In this document: piece by piece, positions 14,956 to 24,074 of the stretch
Numbering within the stretch: the stretch's first letter is position 1
Layout: the number at the start of each line of letters is the position of its first letter
Assembly: GCF_017940685.1 (NCBI RefSeq)
Contig: NZ_JAGAYD010000105.1
Span: 1 to 39,556, forward strand
Length of the DNA stretch: 39,556 bases
Origin: Butyrivibrio sp.
Lineage (GTDB): Bacteria > Bacillota > Clostridia > Lachnospirales > Lachnospiraceae
Direction: 5' to 3'
Notes under the pieces: model-generated
The model's database searches: none
What the model was told of the DNA's origin: nothing
Seen by the model: only the letters and a program-made list of their open reading frames with translations
Translations under genes and position numbers: made by a program

Positions 14956-17610
14956 TTAAAGACGCTTTAGAATAACCTTTTTTTGACTTATTGTAAAGGT
15001 CGATCTCTTTTTTACTACTTCCCTGCAGTAGTCAAGAGTTTTCTGCATCCTTCCTGTCATTTCCACAAGACCATCGATGATATTCTGCTCATCGCTCTCA
15101 TAGGAAAGAACGAAGGCTCCCCCTGTCATAGTCATGGTCTTTATGGCATTTAACTTTTTATTTTCGACGATCTCAATTTCATCAGTAAGTGATTCTATGT
15201 CGTAAAGAACGATGGGGTTTCTGGTGGCCACAACGTCAACCTCATCAGCCAGCCTTATGAGACTTGCAAGATAAGGAAGATTGATGGTATTTCCATTTGG
15301 CACCTTAAGATCAGATGGATACTCTTTTTCATCAAGAAGATCTGTCTTTCTGTGACCTCTTGCAATCTGCCTGATGGCAAAGGCATGCTCATCTGATGGG
15401 ATCTCAAAAACGTCCTTATACTTCTCAATAAAGTAACCGCTAAAGTCATTGTGCCGAGTCCTGACAAAGTCTGCCTTGGTTGCATTTGGATGGTCCTTAA
15501 AGAACTCAGAATATCCAAACTTTTCCTTGCACTCCTCAAAGTCCTTTTCGCTGATGCCCATTCCTGCATCATGAAGGTAGCATGCCATGAGAAGACAGTA
15601 CACTTCATCCTTATTTAGCTTTTCAATCTGTTCTTTTCCTATGAGCCTGTTACATGAATCAATAACTGTCATGCTGTGGAGCTCAGAGTGATCAGTATAC
15701 TCAGGAAACAGGCGCCTGTACCTGGTAAGGACCTTACCGCAGGCAAAAACTGAATCCTTAAACTTCTGATGAAGTTCCTTATCGAGGGCCCAAAGCCTCT
15801 TTTCCAAAAGGAAATCCGCATCTTCTCTCTCGATGAGGTTCTCCTGTCTGATCGTTATGGTAAGTACATTAAGTCCTAACATGTTCTGATAATTGACGTC
15901 ATCAGCAATGTCATAGACCATTCGTATACCAAGGTTGTCCATTCCGCCATCTTCTGAAGAAAGCTGTGCCATCTCTTTTGGATCAAAGGCAGGACAATCA
16001 TCCTTAAGGCGAAGCACCAGATGGTCCTCCAAGAAGATAGCCATAGCAGTTAAAAAGTGGCTCTTTTTATCAGCATTAAATCCCCTCTCCACTATGTTTA
16101 CTGCAATTTCCTCAACACAAAGTCCCGCTATGTAGGAGCTCTTTTTATCCATGGAATGCTCTGTGCAGAATTCCTGTATCCTTGCTGCAGCATTTGCAGC
16201 GCCGTCAAGAGTGCTTATGGATATATCAAGTACGTCTTCAGGGGCAACGCCAAAGCCTTTTTTAATAAACATGACCTCGTCTAAATTTCTTGGAACATGT
16301 TTCCAATAGATGACGCCGTAAATTGGAAGTAAGAGGATAGTCATCACAATGCCAATAGGATTGGCAAGCCACACGCCCATAGCTCCCATGACAGGTGCCA
16401 GGATAAGGGATGGAATGACCATGGCAAAAAAGCCGTCAAATATGGACTGAATATTTACAAACAGATTATGTCCCATAGCCTGCATGTAATTGGTAAAGAT
16501 CTGGCAGATAAGTATCAGCGGGATGCAGAAGGAATAAATAACAAACAGATGATATGCCAGGTGATATACGTTTGAATTTCTGTCAGGGAAGAATATTCCT
16601 GTAAGGAAAGGTGATATAGCAAAGATCACTGCTGCCACCAATACAGAAAGTGCCATACCCTTGGTAAATACAAGGCGCAGCGTCTTTCTCATGGATATCT
16701 TGTCCTCTTCTCCAACAAATACGCTTATCAGCATCCTTACTATAGCGCCGTTGCCAAGGCAGTATGCAATGAATATACCGCATACCATGTTAAAGGAGGA
16801 CATGGCTGAAAGGCCATCGCTTCCGGCATATTGCAAAAGAAGCCTGTTGATGACCATATATCTTAGTGCTATGCAAAAAACAAGCATGGCTCCCGGAAAT
16901 CCTATCTTGATAAGGGGCCATAAGTCTTTCCATAGTATATTTGCAAAACTGTAGCGAAGCTGTGCCTTGGAAGTAACGTAATAAGGCACAAGAATAAGAA
17001 AATACACAAAATTACTAAAAGATGTGGCAAGAGCCAGTCCCCAGATACCCATATCAAGGACTGCTACGAAGACAACATCAAGGATCACGTTTGAAATTAT
17101 CATACCTGCAATTCCAACGTAGCCCCTTAGTGACTGACGCTCCATCTGCAGAAACGCCGCCAGCTGCTGAGCAAAGAGCATTGGAATAATGCCAATGCCA
17201 TAGCCCACAATATAGGTCACAAGAGCGCCCTTAAGCTCATTGTTTGCACCAAGAACTACCGCTAAAGGTCCTGGAATAATGAGACTTACAGCGGTCAAAA
17301 CCACACCTACTATCAAAGTGACAGTAAGATTCAGGGAAAAGATACCTTCTGTGCTTTTGCTCTCTCCCCTGCCCATATATCTTCCGCACAGGACTGCGGT
17401 TCCTCCCAGGAGAACCGAACCCGCAGCGGTCATGATCTCAACCATGGAATAGTATAGTCCAACGACTCCCACAGCAGAGGCATCTATGTAGCGCCCAGCC
17501 ATGGCTCCATCCACGATGGTGTTGATGGCTCCCATGGCAAATATCATTATCTGCACCGGAAGCATGCCAAAAAACAGCCTCGAAAGAAGCTTGTCAGAGT
17601 TATTTTTCAT
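14956..17610 (-). CDS. Three-part fusion: MATE transporter, GHKL (RsbW-like) ATPase, HD phosphohydrolase
   Basis: 884 residues. Residues 1-450 form a MATE-type multidrug/metabolite antiporter with about 12 membrane helices (opening LFFGMLPVQIMIFAMGAINTIVDG cut short: the VDG at 33-35 is typical). Residues about 460-590 resemble an anti-sigma-factor-like histidine-kinase ATPase: N-box EEIAVNIVERG (500-510), DDCPAFDP (537-544), GGMDNLGIRMV (555-565). Residues about 605-884 are an HD-type hydrolase: His641/His645, HD at 680-681, His720, His753, and LADE at 787-790. That pattern fits the HD-CE group, often linked with GHKL ATPases as I recall. It sits in the def-fmt operon, 31 nt after def and 13 nt before fmt. 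A signal-gated exporter is a guess; the ligand is unknown. Confidence 0.85.
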   Translation of the reverse strand: MKNNSDKLLSRLFFGMLPVQIMIFAMGAINTIVDGAMAGRYIDASAVGVVGLYYSMVEIMTAAGSVLLGGTAVLCGRYMGRGESKSTEGIFSLNLTVTLIVGVVLTAVSLIIPGPLAVVLGANNELKGALVTYIVGYGIGIIPMLFAQQLAAFLQMERQSLRGYVGIAGMIISNVILDVVFVAVLDMGIWGLALATSFSNFVYFLILVPYYVTSKAQLRYSFANILWKDLWPLIKIGFPGAMLVFCIALRYMVINRLLLQYAGSDGLSAMSSFNMVCGIFIAYCLGNGAIVRMLISVFVGEEDKISMRKTLRLVFTKGMALSVLVAAVIFAISPFLTGIFFPDRNSNVYHLAYHLFVIYSFCIPLILICQIFTNYMQAMGHNLFVNIQSIFDGFFAMVIPSLILAPVMGAMGVWLANPIGIVMTILLLPIYGVIYWKHVPRNLDEVMFIKKGFGVAPEDVLDISISTLDGAANAAARIQEFCTEHSMDKKSSYIAGLCVEEIAVNIVERGFNADKKSHFLTAMAIFLEDHLVLRLKDDCPAFDPKEMAQLSSEDGGMDNLGIRMVYDIADDVNYQNMLGLNVLTITIRQENLIEREDADFLLEKRLWALDKELHQKFKDSVFACGKVLTRYRRLFPEYTDHSELHSMTVIDSCNRLIGKEQIEKLNKDEVYCLLMACYLHDAGMGISEKDFEECKEKFGYSEFFKDHPNATKADFVRTRHNDFSGYFIEKYKDVFEIPSDEHAFAIRQIARGHRKTDLLDEKEYPSDLKVPNGNTINLPYLASLIRLADEVDVVATRNPIVLYDIESLTDEIEIVENKKLNAIKTMTMTGGAFVLSYESDEQNIIDGLVEMTGRMQKTLDYCREVVKKRSTFTISQKKVILKRL

Positions 17611-17641
17611 GGGTGGACCTCTCTTTTAAGGATCTATAGTA

Positions 17642-18151
17642 TTACTCCTTAGATTCGTACTCTTCCTGTTGTCTTGCTATAAGTTCCTCATTGTCGATGA
17701 GGTCTCCCTCAACCTTCTCAACATACATATGACCGTCAAGGTGGTCAAGCTCATGACAGATAGCTCTTGCAAGAAGTTCTTCACCTTCAATTATGTACTC
17801 ATTTCCATCAAGGTCTGTTGCCTTGGCCTTTACATAGTTAGGTCTTGTTACGATCCCGCTCTTTCCAGGAATTGAAAGACATCCCTCGTATCCGGTCTGC
17901 TCTCCGCTACTTTCAAGGATTGTAGGGTTGATCATAACAAGGGGCTGATCTGCTTCAGGTGAAACATCTATCACAACGATCCTCTTAAGGACACCAACCT
18001 GAGGAGCCGCAAGACCTACGCCATTTGCTTCATACATGGTGTCAAGCATATCCTCAACCAGTTCCTTAACTCTTGGAGTTATCTCTTTTACTTCCCTGCA
18101 CTCTTTTGCAAGGACGTCATCTCCATATTCTCTGATAGTTCTAAGTGCCAT
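17642..18151 (-). CDS. def: Peptide deformylase
   Basis: 169 residues. All three motifs are intact: GVGLAAPQVG at 44-53, EGCLS at 89-93 (metal ligand Cys91), HELDH at 133-137 (His133, Glu134, His137). It removes the formyl group from new proteins. It lies 63 nt after priA and 31 nt before the MATE fusion in the same direction. I saw no convincing promoter in the 63-nt gap, so it probably belongs to the murE-priA transcript. Confidence 0.97.
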   Translation of the reverse strand: MALRTIREYGDDVLAKECREVKEITPRVKELVEDMLDTMYEANGVGLAAPQVGVLKRIVVIDVSPEADQPLVMINPTILESSGEQTGYEGCLSIPGKSGIVTRPNYVKAKATDLDGNEYIIEGEELLARAICHELDHLDGHMYVEKVEGDLIDNEELIARQQEEYESKE

Positions 18152-18214
18152 TATTAATCTACCTTTCTATACTAAATGTTACTGTTAACCTGCTAATATA
18201 CCTATACAAGAAGT

Positions 18215-20470
18215 TTACCCATGCATTGGATCAAAGTCAAATTGAGTGACCACGCCCTTAAGCTCTCCCATCTGTTCAAGCTCTTTTACATACCCTTCAA
18301 GGGCATCTTTGAGCATCACCAGTTTGTCGTAGTCATCGTGCTTTACATAGATAGCCATCCTGTAAACATCGTTGATCCTGGCTATTGGTGCAAGGGCTGG
18401 TCCTATGAATATGGCCCCTTCTACTCTTTTCCCCTCCATCATAGCCCTGAACCTTGAAGCGTACTTCATGCCCGCATCCTCGTCCTTAGACTGGATCTGG
18501 ACACACATCATATGGGAAATTGGCGGGTACCGCAGTAGATCCCTGTAGGCTATCTCTTCTTCATAAAAAGCCTTAAAATCCTGTCTGGCTGCAGTCTGTA
18601 TGCTGTAGTGCTCAGGGTCATAGCTCTGGATCACCACATTGCCTTCTTTACTGCCTCTTCCGGCTCTTCCTGCAGCCTGGGTAAGAAGCTGGAAAGTCCT
18701 CTCACTGGCCCTAAAGTCGCTGGCGTAAAGAGACATGTCAGCCGCAAGGATACCTACCAGGGTAACGTCCGGAAAATCATGACCCTTTACGATCATCTGT
18801 GTTCCCACCAGTACATCTGCTTCTTTATTGGAAAAAGCTGACAGTATGCTGTCATAGCTTCCCTTGGTCCTGGTGGTGTCTGCATCCATCCTAAGGACCC
18901 TTGCAGATGGCCAGAACTTTTTCACCTCGTCCTCTATCTGCTCCGTTCCTGCCCTGAAGGAGGACACATATTTAGAGCCGCACTTTGGGCACACCTTAGG
19001 CCTTATCTCCTCATGGCCGCAGTAGTGGCACACAAGCCTTCCTCCTCTGTGCTCTGACAATGACACATCGCAGTGAGGGCACTTAAACACATGGCCGCAG
19101 CTCCTGCAGGAAATAAAACCAGCAAGTCCTCTTCTGTTAATAAACAGCATGGCCTGCTCGCCCTTTGAGAGCTTTTCGTTCATAAGCTCCTGCAGCCTTC
19201 TTGAAAAGATGGATCTGTTACCGCATCTAAGTTCCTCCCTTAGGTCTGCCATTTCAACCCTGGGAAGAGTTCCACCAGTTAACCTTCTGTTTAGTTCAAA
19301 CAGATGATACTCCCCGTTTAGCGCCCTGTAATAGGACTCAAGTGACGGAGTTGCAGAGCCAAGTACAACTGCTGCCCCATCAGGAAGAAGCCCTGATAAA
19401 TAGATAGCTGTTTCCCTGGCGTGATATTTAGGGCTGTTTTCGCTCTTATAGGTAGATTCGTGCTCCTCATCTATTATGATGATCCCCGTGTTTGGAAACG
19501 GGGTGAAAAGAGCTGATCTTGGCCCTATTATGATGTCTATATCGCCGCTTCTTGCTCTCTCCATCTGGTCATACTTCTCCCCAGGAGAAAGCGAAGAATT
19601 CATTACAGATACCCTGTCTCCAAAGTGTCTGTAAAAGCGCATAAGAGTCTGGTATGTAAGGGCAATCTCAGGTATTAGGACTATTGCCTGCTTGCCCCTT
19701 TTAATCATGTCGTCAATGAGAGCAATGTAAACCTCTGTCTTTCCACTTCCTGTAATTCCGTGGATAAGGTAGGTATCTCTTTTGCCCTCATCGTAGTCTC
19801 TTTTGACTGTATCTACGATATTCTGCTGCTCAGGACTTAATACCTTGTCCTTGTATCTGTCGGAGGTGGCAGCCACAGGGTTTCTGTAGTACTCTTCCTC
19901 TTCGATCCTTATCATTCCGGTGTCTGCCATGCTCTTTAAGGTTACAGCACTGACACCAAGCTTACTGGTTATAAGCCCGTAGGGAATCCTCTCAGAAGGG
20001 TTTTCTAAAAGTTCCTTAAGTATCCTCTCTCTGGCCTTTTGCTTCTTGCGGACACTTTCATTGTAGGCGTCTATGGCCTCTCTTTCCGGGAGCCTTAAGG
20101 AAACGAACTTGTGGACCTGCCTCTTTTGCTTTTTATAGGTGGGGACCACAGTCTTAAGGGCTGCTATCATGGTGGAGCCATAATATCTCTTCATCCAGGC
20201 AGCAAGCTTTATGGAGATGTCCTCTGCTGTGTCGATCCCCTCTGAAAGAGAAATGATCTCTTTTATCTTGTCTTCATCCCAGTTTGTCTCATCGGAAAGT
20301 TCGATTACATAACCCTTTCTTTTGGTGTTTCCTCTGCCAAAGGGCACGTCAACACTGCATCCGATCTCCACCTGGCCAAGGAGCCTGTCCGGGATCCGAT
20401 ACTGAAAGAGGCGGTCAACCTTCTCATGGGATATGTCTATGATTATGTTTGCGTATTTGGGAAAAGACAC
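18215..20470 (-). CDS. priA: Primosomal replication-restart helicase PriA
   Basis: 751 residues. N-terminal DNA-binding domain, winged-helix region, Walker A GITGSGKT at 238-245, DEEH box at 334-337, then two interleaved zinc sites formed by eight cysteines (455, 458, 464, 467, 481, 484, 494, 497), and helicase motifs up to the AAGRAGR segment. It reloads the replisome at stalled or repaired forks. It is 15 nt after murE, an unusual but not unique partner; downstream def is common for priA in Firmicutes. Confidence 0.97.
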   Translation of the reverse strand: MSFPKYANIIIDISHEKVDRLFQYRIPDRLLGQVEIGCSVDVPFGRGNTKRKGYVIELSDETNWDEDKIKEIISLSEGIDTAEDISIKLAAWMKRYYGSTMIAALKTVVPTYKKQKRQVHKFVSLRLPEREAIDAYNESVRKKQKARERILKELLENPSERIPYGLITSKLGVSAVTLKSMADTGMIRIEEEEYYRNPVAATSDRYKDKVLSPEQQNIVDTVKRDYDEGKRDTYLIHGITGSGKTEVYIALIDDMIKRGKQAIVLIPEIALTYQTLMRFYRHFGDRVSVMNSSLSPGEKYDQMERARSGDIDIIIGPRSALFTPFPNTGIIIIDEEHESTYKSENSPKYHARETAIYLSGLLPDGAAVVLGSATPSLESYYRALNGEYHLFELNRRLTGGTLPRVEMADLREELRCGNRSIFSRRLQELMNEKLSKGEQAMLFINRRGLAGFISCRSCGHVFKCPHCDVSLSEHRGGRLVCHYCGHEEIRPKVCPKCGSKYVSSFRAGTEQIEDEVKKFWPSARVLRMDADTTRTKGSYDSILSAFSNKEADVLVGTQMIVKGHDFPDVTLVGILAADMSLYASDFRASERTFQLLTQAAGRAGRGSKEGNVVIQSYDPEHYSIQTAARQDFKAFYEEEIAYRDLLRYPPISHMMCVQIQSKDEDAGMKYASRFRAMMEGKRVEGAIFIGPALAPIARINDVYRMAIYVKHDDYDKLVMLKDALEGYVKELEQMGELKGVVTQFDFDPMHG

Positions 20471-20485
20471 ATCGCCCTCCTAAAG

Positions 20486-21979
20486 TTAATTTATGCCCCG
20501 TTCTTTTAAAATGTCTGCGATAAGTTCTCTCTCGTCCATGTGATGCTTTACGCCCTTGATCTCCTGGTAATCCTCATGTCCCTTACCTGCAAGAACGATG
20601 ATGTCGCCCTGCTCGCCGTGATCTATTGCGTAGGCGATGGCCTCTTTTCTGTCTGTTATCTTGATATACTTGCCATCTGTCTTTTTAATGCCTGTCTCGA
20701 TATCGTTAATGATATCCTCAGGCTCTTCAAATCTTGGATTATCAGAAGTGATAATGGTAAAGTCAGCGTATTTTCCAGAGACTTCACCCATCTCAAAGCG
20801 GCGCAGTTTACTTCTGTTTCCTCCGCAGCCAAAGAGGCAGATAAGTCTGTTTGGACGGTAGTCACGAAGTGTTGTAAGAAGGCTCTTAAGAGCCATTGCA
20901 TTGTGGGCGTAGTCAATCATAAGTGTAAACTCATCAGATACCTTCACCATCTCGATCCTGCCCTTTACCTTGGCGTCCTTAAGTGCATCTGCGATTTCCT
21001 GTGGAGTACAGTCAAAGTGTCTTGCAACTGCAATAGCACACAAAGCGTTGTAAACGCTGAACTTACCAGGTGTTACTACTTCAGCATGTACATTTATAAG
21101 GCCCTCTGTATCAAAGAAAACTCCAAGGTTACCTGGTTTTCTTATGTATGCAAGGTTGATGGCTCTTATGTCCACATCCTTGTTAAAGCCGTAGGTCTCA
21201 ACCTGGCAGGTATGTCCCTCTAATATATCATCTGTGTGGATGTCATCACCATTACAGATACCGATCCTGCACTGTTTAAACAAAAGTCCCTTACAGTGCA
21301 TATAGTCGTCAAAATCCTTGTGCTCATTAGGTCCAATGTGGTCTGCCTCAATATTGGTAAAGATACCTATATCAAAGATAAATCCCTGGCTTCTGTGAAG
21401 CATAAGTCCCTGGGATGAAACCTCCATTACTACAGTATCGCACCCTGCTTCAACCATTCTGGCCATATATTCCTGAAGGTTGTAGGACTCAGGTGTTGTG
21501 TTCTCAGCATGGATATGCTCATCACCAATGATAACTTCTATTGTCCCAATAAGACCAACCTTGTGGCCTGCATTTTCAAGCATTGACCTTATGAGATATG
21601 TAGTTGTGGTCTTACCCTTTGTTCCTGTGATTCCAATTGTTTTAAGCTTGCTGGCAGGGTGATCAAAATATGCAGCAGATATAAATGCCATTGCATATCT
21701 TGTATCCTTGACTCTGACAACAGGCATATCGCAGCCTTCCGGAAGTTCTACATCGCTCTCTGCAACAATGGCTCCTGCTTTCTTTTCTGCAGCCTGTGCC
21801 GAAACGCTGTGGCCGTCGAAGTTAGCTCCTTTGATGCAGATGAAAAGAGATCCTTCCTCAATCTTTCTGTTATCGTTAACCACATTCTTTATTTCAACAT
21901 TCTCAGGGTCAACCACCTGTGATGAGTTGCCCGCAGTTACCGTATATTCAAGCCCCTCAAGCAATTTTTTCAATTTCAT
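20486..21979 (-). CDS. murE: UDP-N-acetylmuramoyl-tripeptide synthetase MurE (meso-DAP type)
   Basis: 497 residues from the chosen start. An ATG five codons earlier (21994) is rejected because the ribosome site GGAGG is formed by its own first codons and lies 8 nt before the ATG at 21979. Mur ligase features: ATP loop GITGTKGKTTTTYL, the central domain with conserved His and Lys, and DNPR in SDNPRFEEPED, the signature of the meso-diaminopimelate-adding enzyme (lysine enzymes differ there). It adds the third residue of the peptidoglycan stem peptide. First gene of the long minus-strand block; a palindrome and AT-rich promoter-like region precede it. Confidence 0.95.
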   Translation of the reverse strand: MKLKKLLEGLEYTVTAGNSSQVVDPENVEIKNVVNDNRKIEEGSLFICIKGANFDGHSVSAQAAEKKAGAIVAESDVELPEGCDMPVVRVKDTRYAMAFISAAYFDHPASKLKTIGITGTKGKTTTTYLIRSMLENAGHKVGLIGTIEVIIGDEHIHAENTTPESYNLQEYMARMVEAGCDTVVMEVSSQGLMLHRSQGFIFDIGIFTNIEADHIGPNEHKDFDDYMHCKGLLFKQCRIGICNGDDIHTDDILEGHTCQVETYGFNKDVDIRAINLAYIRKPGNLGVFFDTEGLINVHAEVVTPGKFSVYNALCAIAVARHFDCTPQEIADALKDAKVKGRIEMVKVSDEFTLMIDYAHNAMALKSLLTTLRDYRPNRLICLFGCGGNRSKLRRFEMGEVSGKYADFTIITSDNPRFEEPEDIINDIETGIKKTDGKYIKITDRKEAIAYAIDHGEQGDIIVLAGKGHEDYQEIKGVKHHMDERELIADILKERGIN

Positions 21980-22034
21980 GTCAATGCCCTCCATTTTTTA
22001 TTTTTTCGACACAATTCTGACACATTTATATATT

Positions 22035-22066
22035 ATTATAATAATCAAGATGTGAGCAATCACATC
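22035..22066 (-). promoter_or_regulatory. Possible murE promoter with overlapping dyad operator
   Basis: A perfect dyad GATGTGA-GCAA-TCACATC lies at 22049-22066. On the minus strand it overlaps a weak -35 (GTGATT), 17 nt before a perfect -10 TATAAT (22035-22040). The TGTGA-N4-TCACA form resembles Crp/Fnr-family sites, but the spacing is Fnr-like rather than Crp-like and no regulator is identified. A poor -35 with a clean dyad suggests regulated expression (inference). An RNA hairpin is the alternative reading. Confidence 0.4.
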
Positions 22067-22079
22067 TCCCCCTCATAAG

Positions 22080-22120
22080 AAACCGCAGGCACACGCGCAA
22101 CGCGTGTGTTTTTGTGGTTT
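22080..22120. terminator. Hairpin downstream of recJ
   Basis: An 8-bp G/C-rich stem CACACGCG-CAA-CGCGTGTG is extended by AAACCGCA/TGTGGTTT across an internal loop. On the minus strand only a short GGTTTCTTAT follows, so as a recJ terminator it is weak; the T-rich side faces the plus strand. It separates recJ from the murE promoter region. Confidence 0.5.
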
Positions 22121-22169
22121 TAGGGGTTCTTTTTTTATTCTCATTTATAAAAAACCCATTTTCAGGCCA

Positions 22170-23981
22170 TTACAGGCAGTAATCACTCATCACCATCTGA
22201 ATGGTATTTTTCCCCATGTAGCTGTTGATATTAGGGTAATAGGCAATCTTGATCGTCATATTGCCATCAGTAAATCCGCCATAGAGATCATCTACTGCCC
22301 CATCTCCAAAGCTTTCTTTCAAAAACTCATGGAAGCTGTCCATATCTCCAAAGTACATCATCTCATATACTTTTCCGCTCTCATCTGAGACTCTGTATTT
22401 TCCGCAATTCTTATTTTTCCCAAGTATCCTTCCAGATAAAAGCTTTACACCCTTCCATGCAAATACAGGCTTGGTATTTCCATTGCCAAAGGGCTCAAGA
22501 AGCGAAAACTCACCTATAAGGTCTTCATCAACGGCGCTAAAAGGAAGAGCCATATCAAGGTGAAGTACCGGAACAAAGTCCTCCTCAGAAAGGCTGCAGT
22601 TCTCATTGAGGCGCTTTCTAAGCTCTTCAATGTTGTCCACAGGAAGAGATAAACCAGCTGCCATCTTGTGGCCTCCAAATTTGGTAAAGAGTTCTTTTAC
22701 CTTAGAGAGCTCAGCGAACATGTCGTACTGCTCAATGGATCTTCCGGATCCCTTAGCCATTTTAACGCTCTTACTATTCTCTGCTTCGCCATCTTCACTG
22801 GCAGCCTCTGTAAGGATGATGGTTGGCCTGTTGTATTTTTCTCTGATCCTTCCAGCAATGATCCCTGCTATAGATTCGTGAACCTCCGGAATGAACACCA
22901 CAAGAACCTTTGGAAGTCCATCTCCACTTATCTCAATATCAATAAGATCACTTGCCCTTTCTACTCCCTTGACAGTCATGTCCTTTCTGGAGTCGTTTAA
23001 GTCTTTCAGGTCAGTTGCTATGGAAACTGCTCTATTGTAGTCCTCCTCCAAAAACAGTGACATTGCACGGGATGCAAGATCCAGCCTTCCAGATGCGTTA
23101 AGACATGGGCCTATTACAAATCCGTAGTGGAATGCTGACATAGCGCCTGCGTCGAGCTTATTGACGTTGATAAGGGCCATAAGTCCAAGATTCTTAGTAT
23201 CTGCAATCCTTTTAAGAGACTCTTTTACTATTACCCTGTTCTCGTCCCGAAGCTCCATAACATCGCAAACAGTGGCAAGGCCTGCAAAAATGAGCATCTC
23301 ATCAAAAAAGTCCTGAACTTTCATTTCACACATGCGCCCAAGCTCCATAGCCATAACCTGAAGGAACTTGTACGCCACTACTGCTCCGCAGATTTCCTTA
23401 AAAGAACTGCCATCATCCCTTCTCTTGGGATCTATAACTGCATCCCCTGCTGGAAGTATTTCTTTTTCTCCATCTACAGGAACCTCATGGTGGTCAGTAA
23501 CTACAACTGTCATGCCCTTATCTTTGGCGTGGGCAATCTGATCAAAAGCTGCTATACCATTGTCACAGGTAAGGATAACGCTTTTTCCTGCTTCATATGC
23601 ATCATCTACCAGTTTGACGCTAAGGCCGTATCCGTCCTTAACTCTGTCTGGAAGGACATAGTCGACGTTTGCCCCAAACATCCTAAGGCCACTTACAAGA
23701 ATATAAGTGGAGCAGATGCCGTCCACGTCATAGTCACCAATAACTCTTATGGTGCTATTCTTATTTATCTCATCTATTATGATGGCAGCACCCTTTTTAA
23801 TATCAGACAGCTCATAAGGGTCATGTAAAAGAGATTTATCCCCATGAAGATACATCTCAATATCTTCGTCTGAGGTAATCCCTCTGTTTGTAAGAAGTCT
23901 TGCAGTAATATCCCTGATACAAAACTTTTTTGCAGTTGCTGCAAAGTCTGACTTCTTCATGCTCACCATCCATTTTGACAT
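22170..23981 (-). CDS. recJ: Single-stranded-DNA 5'-3' exonuclease RecJ
   Basis: 603 residues, a size common for Clostridia. DHH phosphoesterase motifs: GDYDVDG at 82-88, CDNG at 139-142, DHH at 163-165, then the linker helix, the DHHA1 motif GGHKMAAGLSL and a C-terminal OB-like part. It degrades ssDNA in recombination and mismatch/base excision repair. It has its own promoter, whose -35 lies in the loop of the preceding terminator. GAGG is 6 nt before the ATG. The C-terminal domain is somewhat shorter than in larger RecJ proteins. Confidence 0.95.
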   Translation of the reverse strand: MSKWMVSMKKSDFAATAKKFCIRDITARLLTNRGITSDEDIEMYLHGDKSLLHDPYELSDIKKGAAIIIDEINKNSTIRVIGDYDVDGICSTYILVSGLRMFGANVDYVLPDRVKDGYGLSVKLVDDAYEAGKSVILTCDNGIAAFDQIAHAKDKGMTVVVTDHHEVPVDGEKEILPAGDAVIDPKRRDDGSSFKEICGAVVAYKFLQVMAMELGRMCEMKVQDFFDEMLIFAGLATVCDVMELRDENRVIVKESLKRIADTKNLGLMALINVNKLDAGAMSAFHYGFVIGPCLNASGRLDLASRAMSLFLEEDYNRAVSIATDLKDLNDSRKDMTVKGVERASDLIDIEISGDGLPKVLVVFIPEVHESIAGIIAGRIREKYNRPTIILTEAASEDGEAENSKSVKMAKGSGRSIEQYDMFAELSKVKELFTKFGGHKMAAGLSLPVDNIEELRKRLNENCSLSEEDFVPVLHLDMALPFSAVDEDLIGEFSLLEPFGNGNTKPVFAWKGVKLLSGRILGKNKNCGKYRVSDESGKVYEMMYFGDMDSFHEFLKESFGDGAVDDLYGGFTDGNMTIKIAYYPNINSYMGKNTIQMVMSDYCL

Positions 23982-24015
23982 ATCACACCTCTAAATAAAA
24001 TAATAAAAAAAGCTC

Positions 24016-24044
24016 ATTATATTGGAAAAGGTGCAGGCTGTTAA
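24016..24044 (-). promoter_or_regulatory. recJ promoter overlapping the secDF terminator
   Basis: On the minus strand -35 TTAACA (24039-24044), spacer 17 nt, -10 TATAAT (24016-24021); start expected at about 24009. The -35 hexamer lies in the loop of the terminator hairpin at 24027-24056. Confidence 0.75.
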
Positions 24045-24056
24045 ACCTGCACCTTT
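24027..24056. terminator. Terminator after secDF
   Basis: The 11-bp stem AAAGGTGCAGG / CCTGCACCTTT with an 8-nt loop lies just after the secDF stop on the minus strand, flanked by A/T-rich tracts on both sides. The minus-strand U tract is short (CCTTTTCC). Confidence 0.7.
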
Positions 24057-24074
24057 AAAAATACTCTGGTTAAA

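Noticed and set aside
20540-21223. 227-codon plus-strand ORF opposite murE
   Set aside because: Long, but fully antisense to a well-conserved Mur ligase, without ribosome site or domain.
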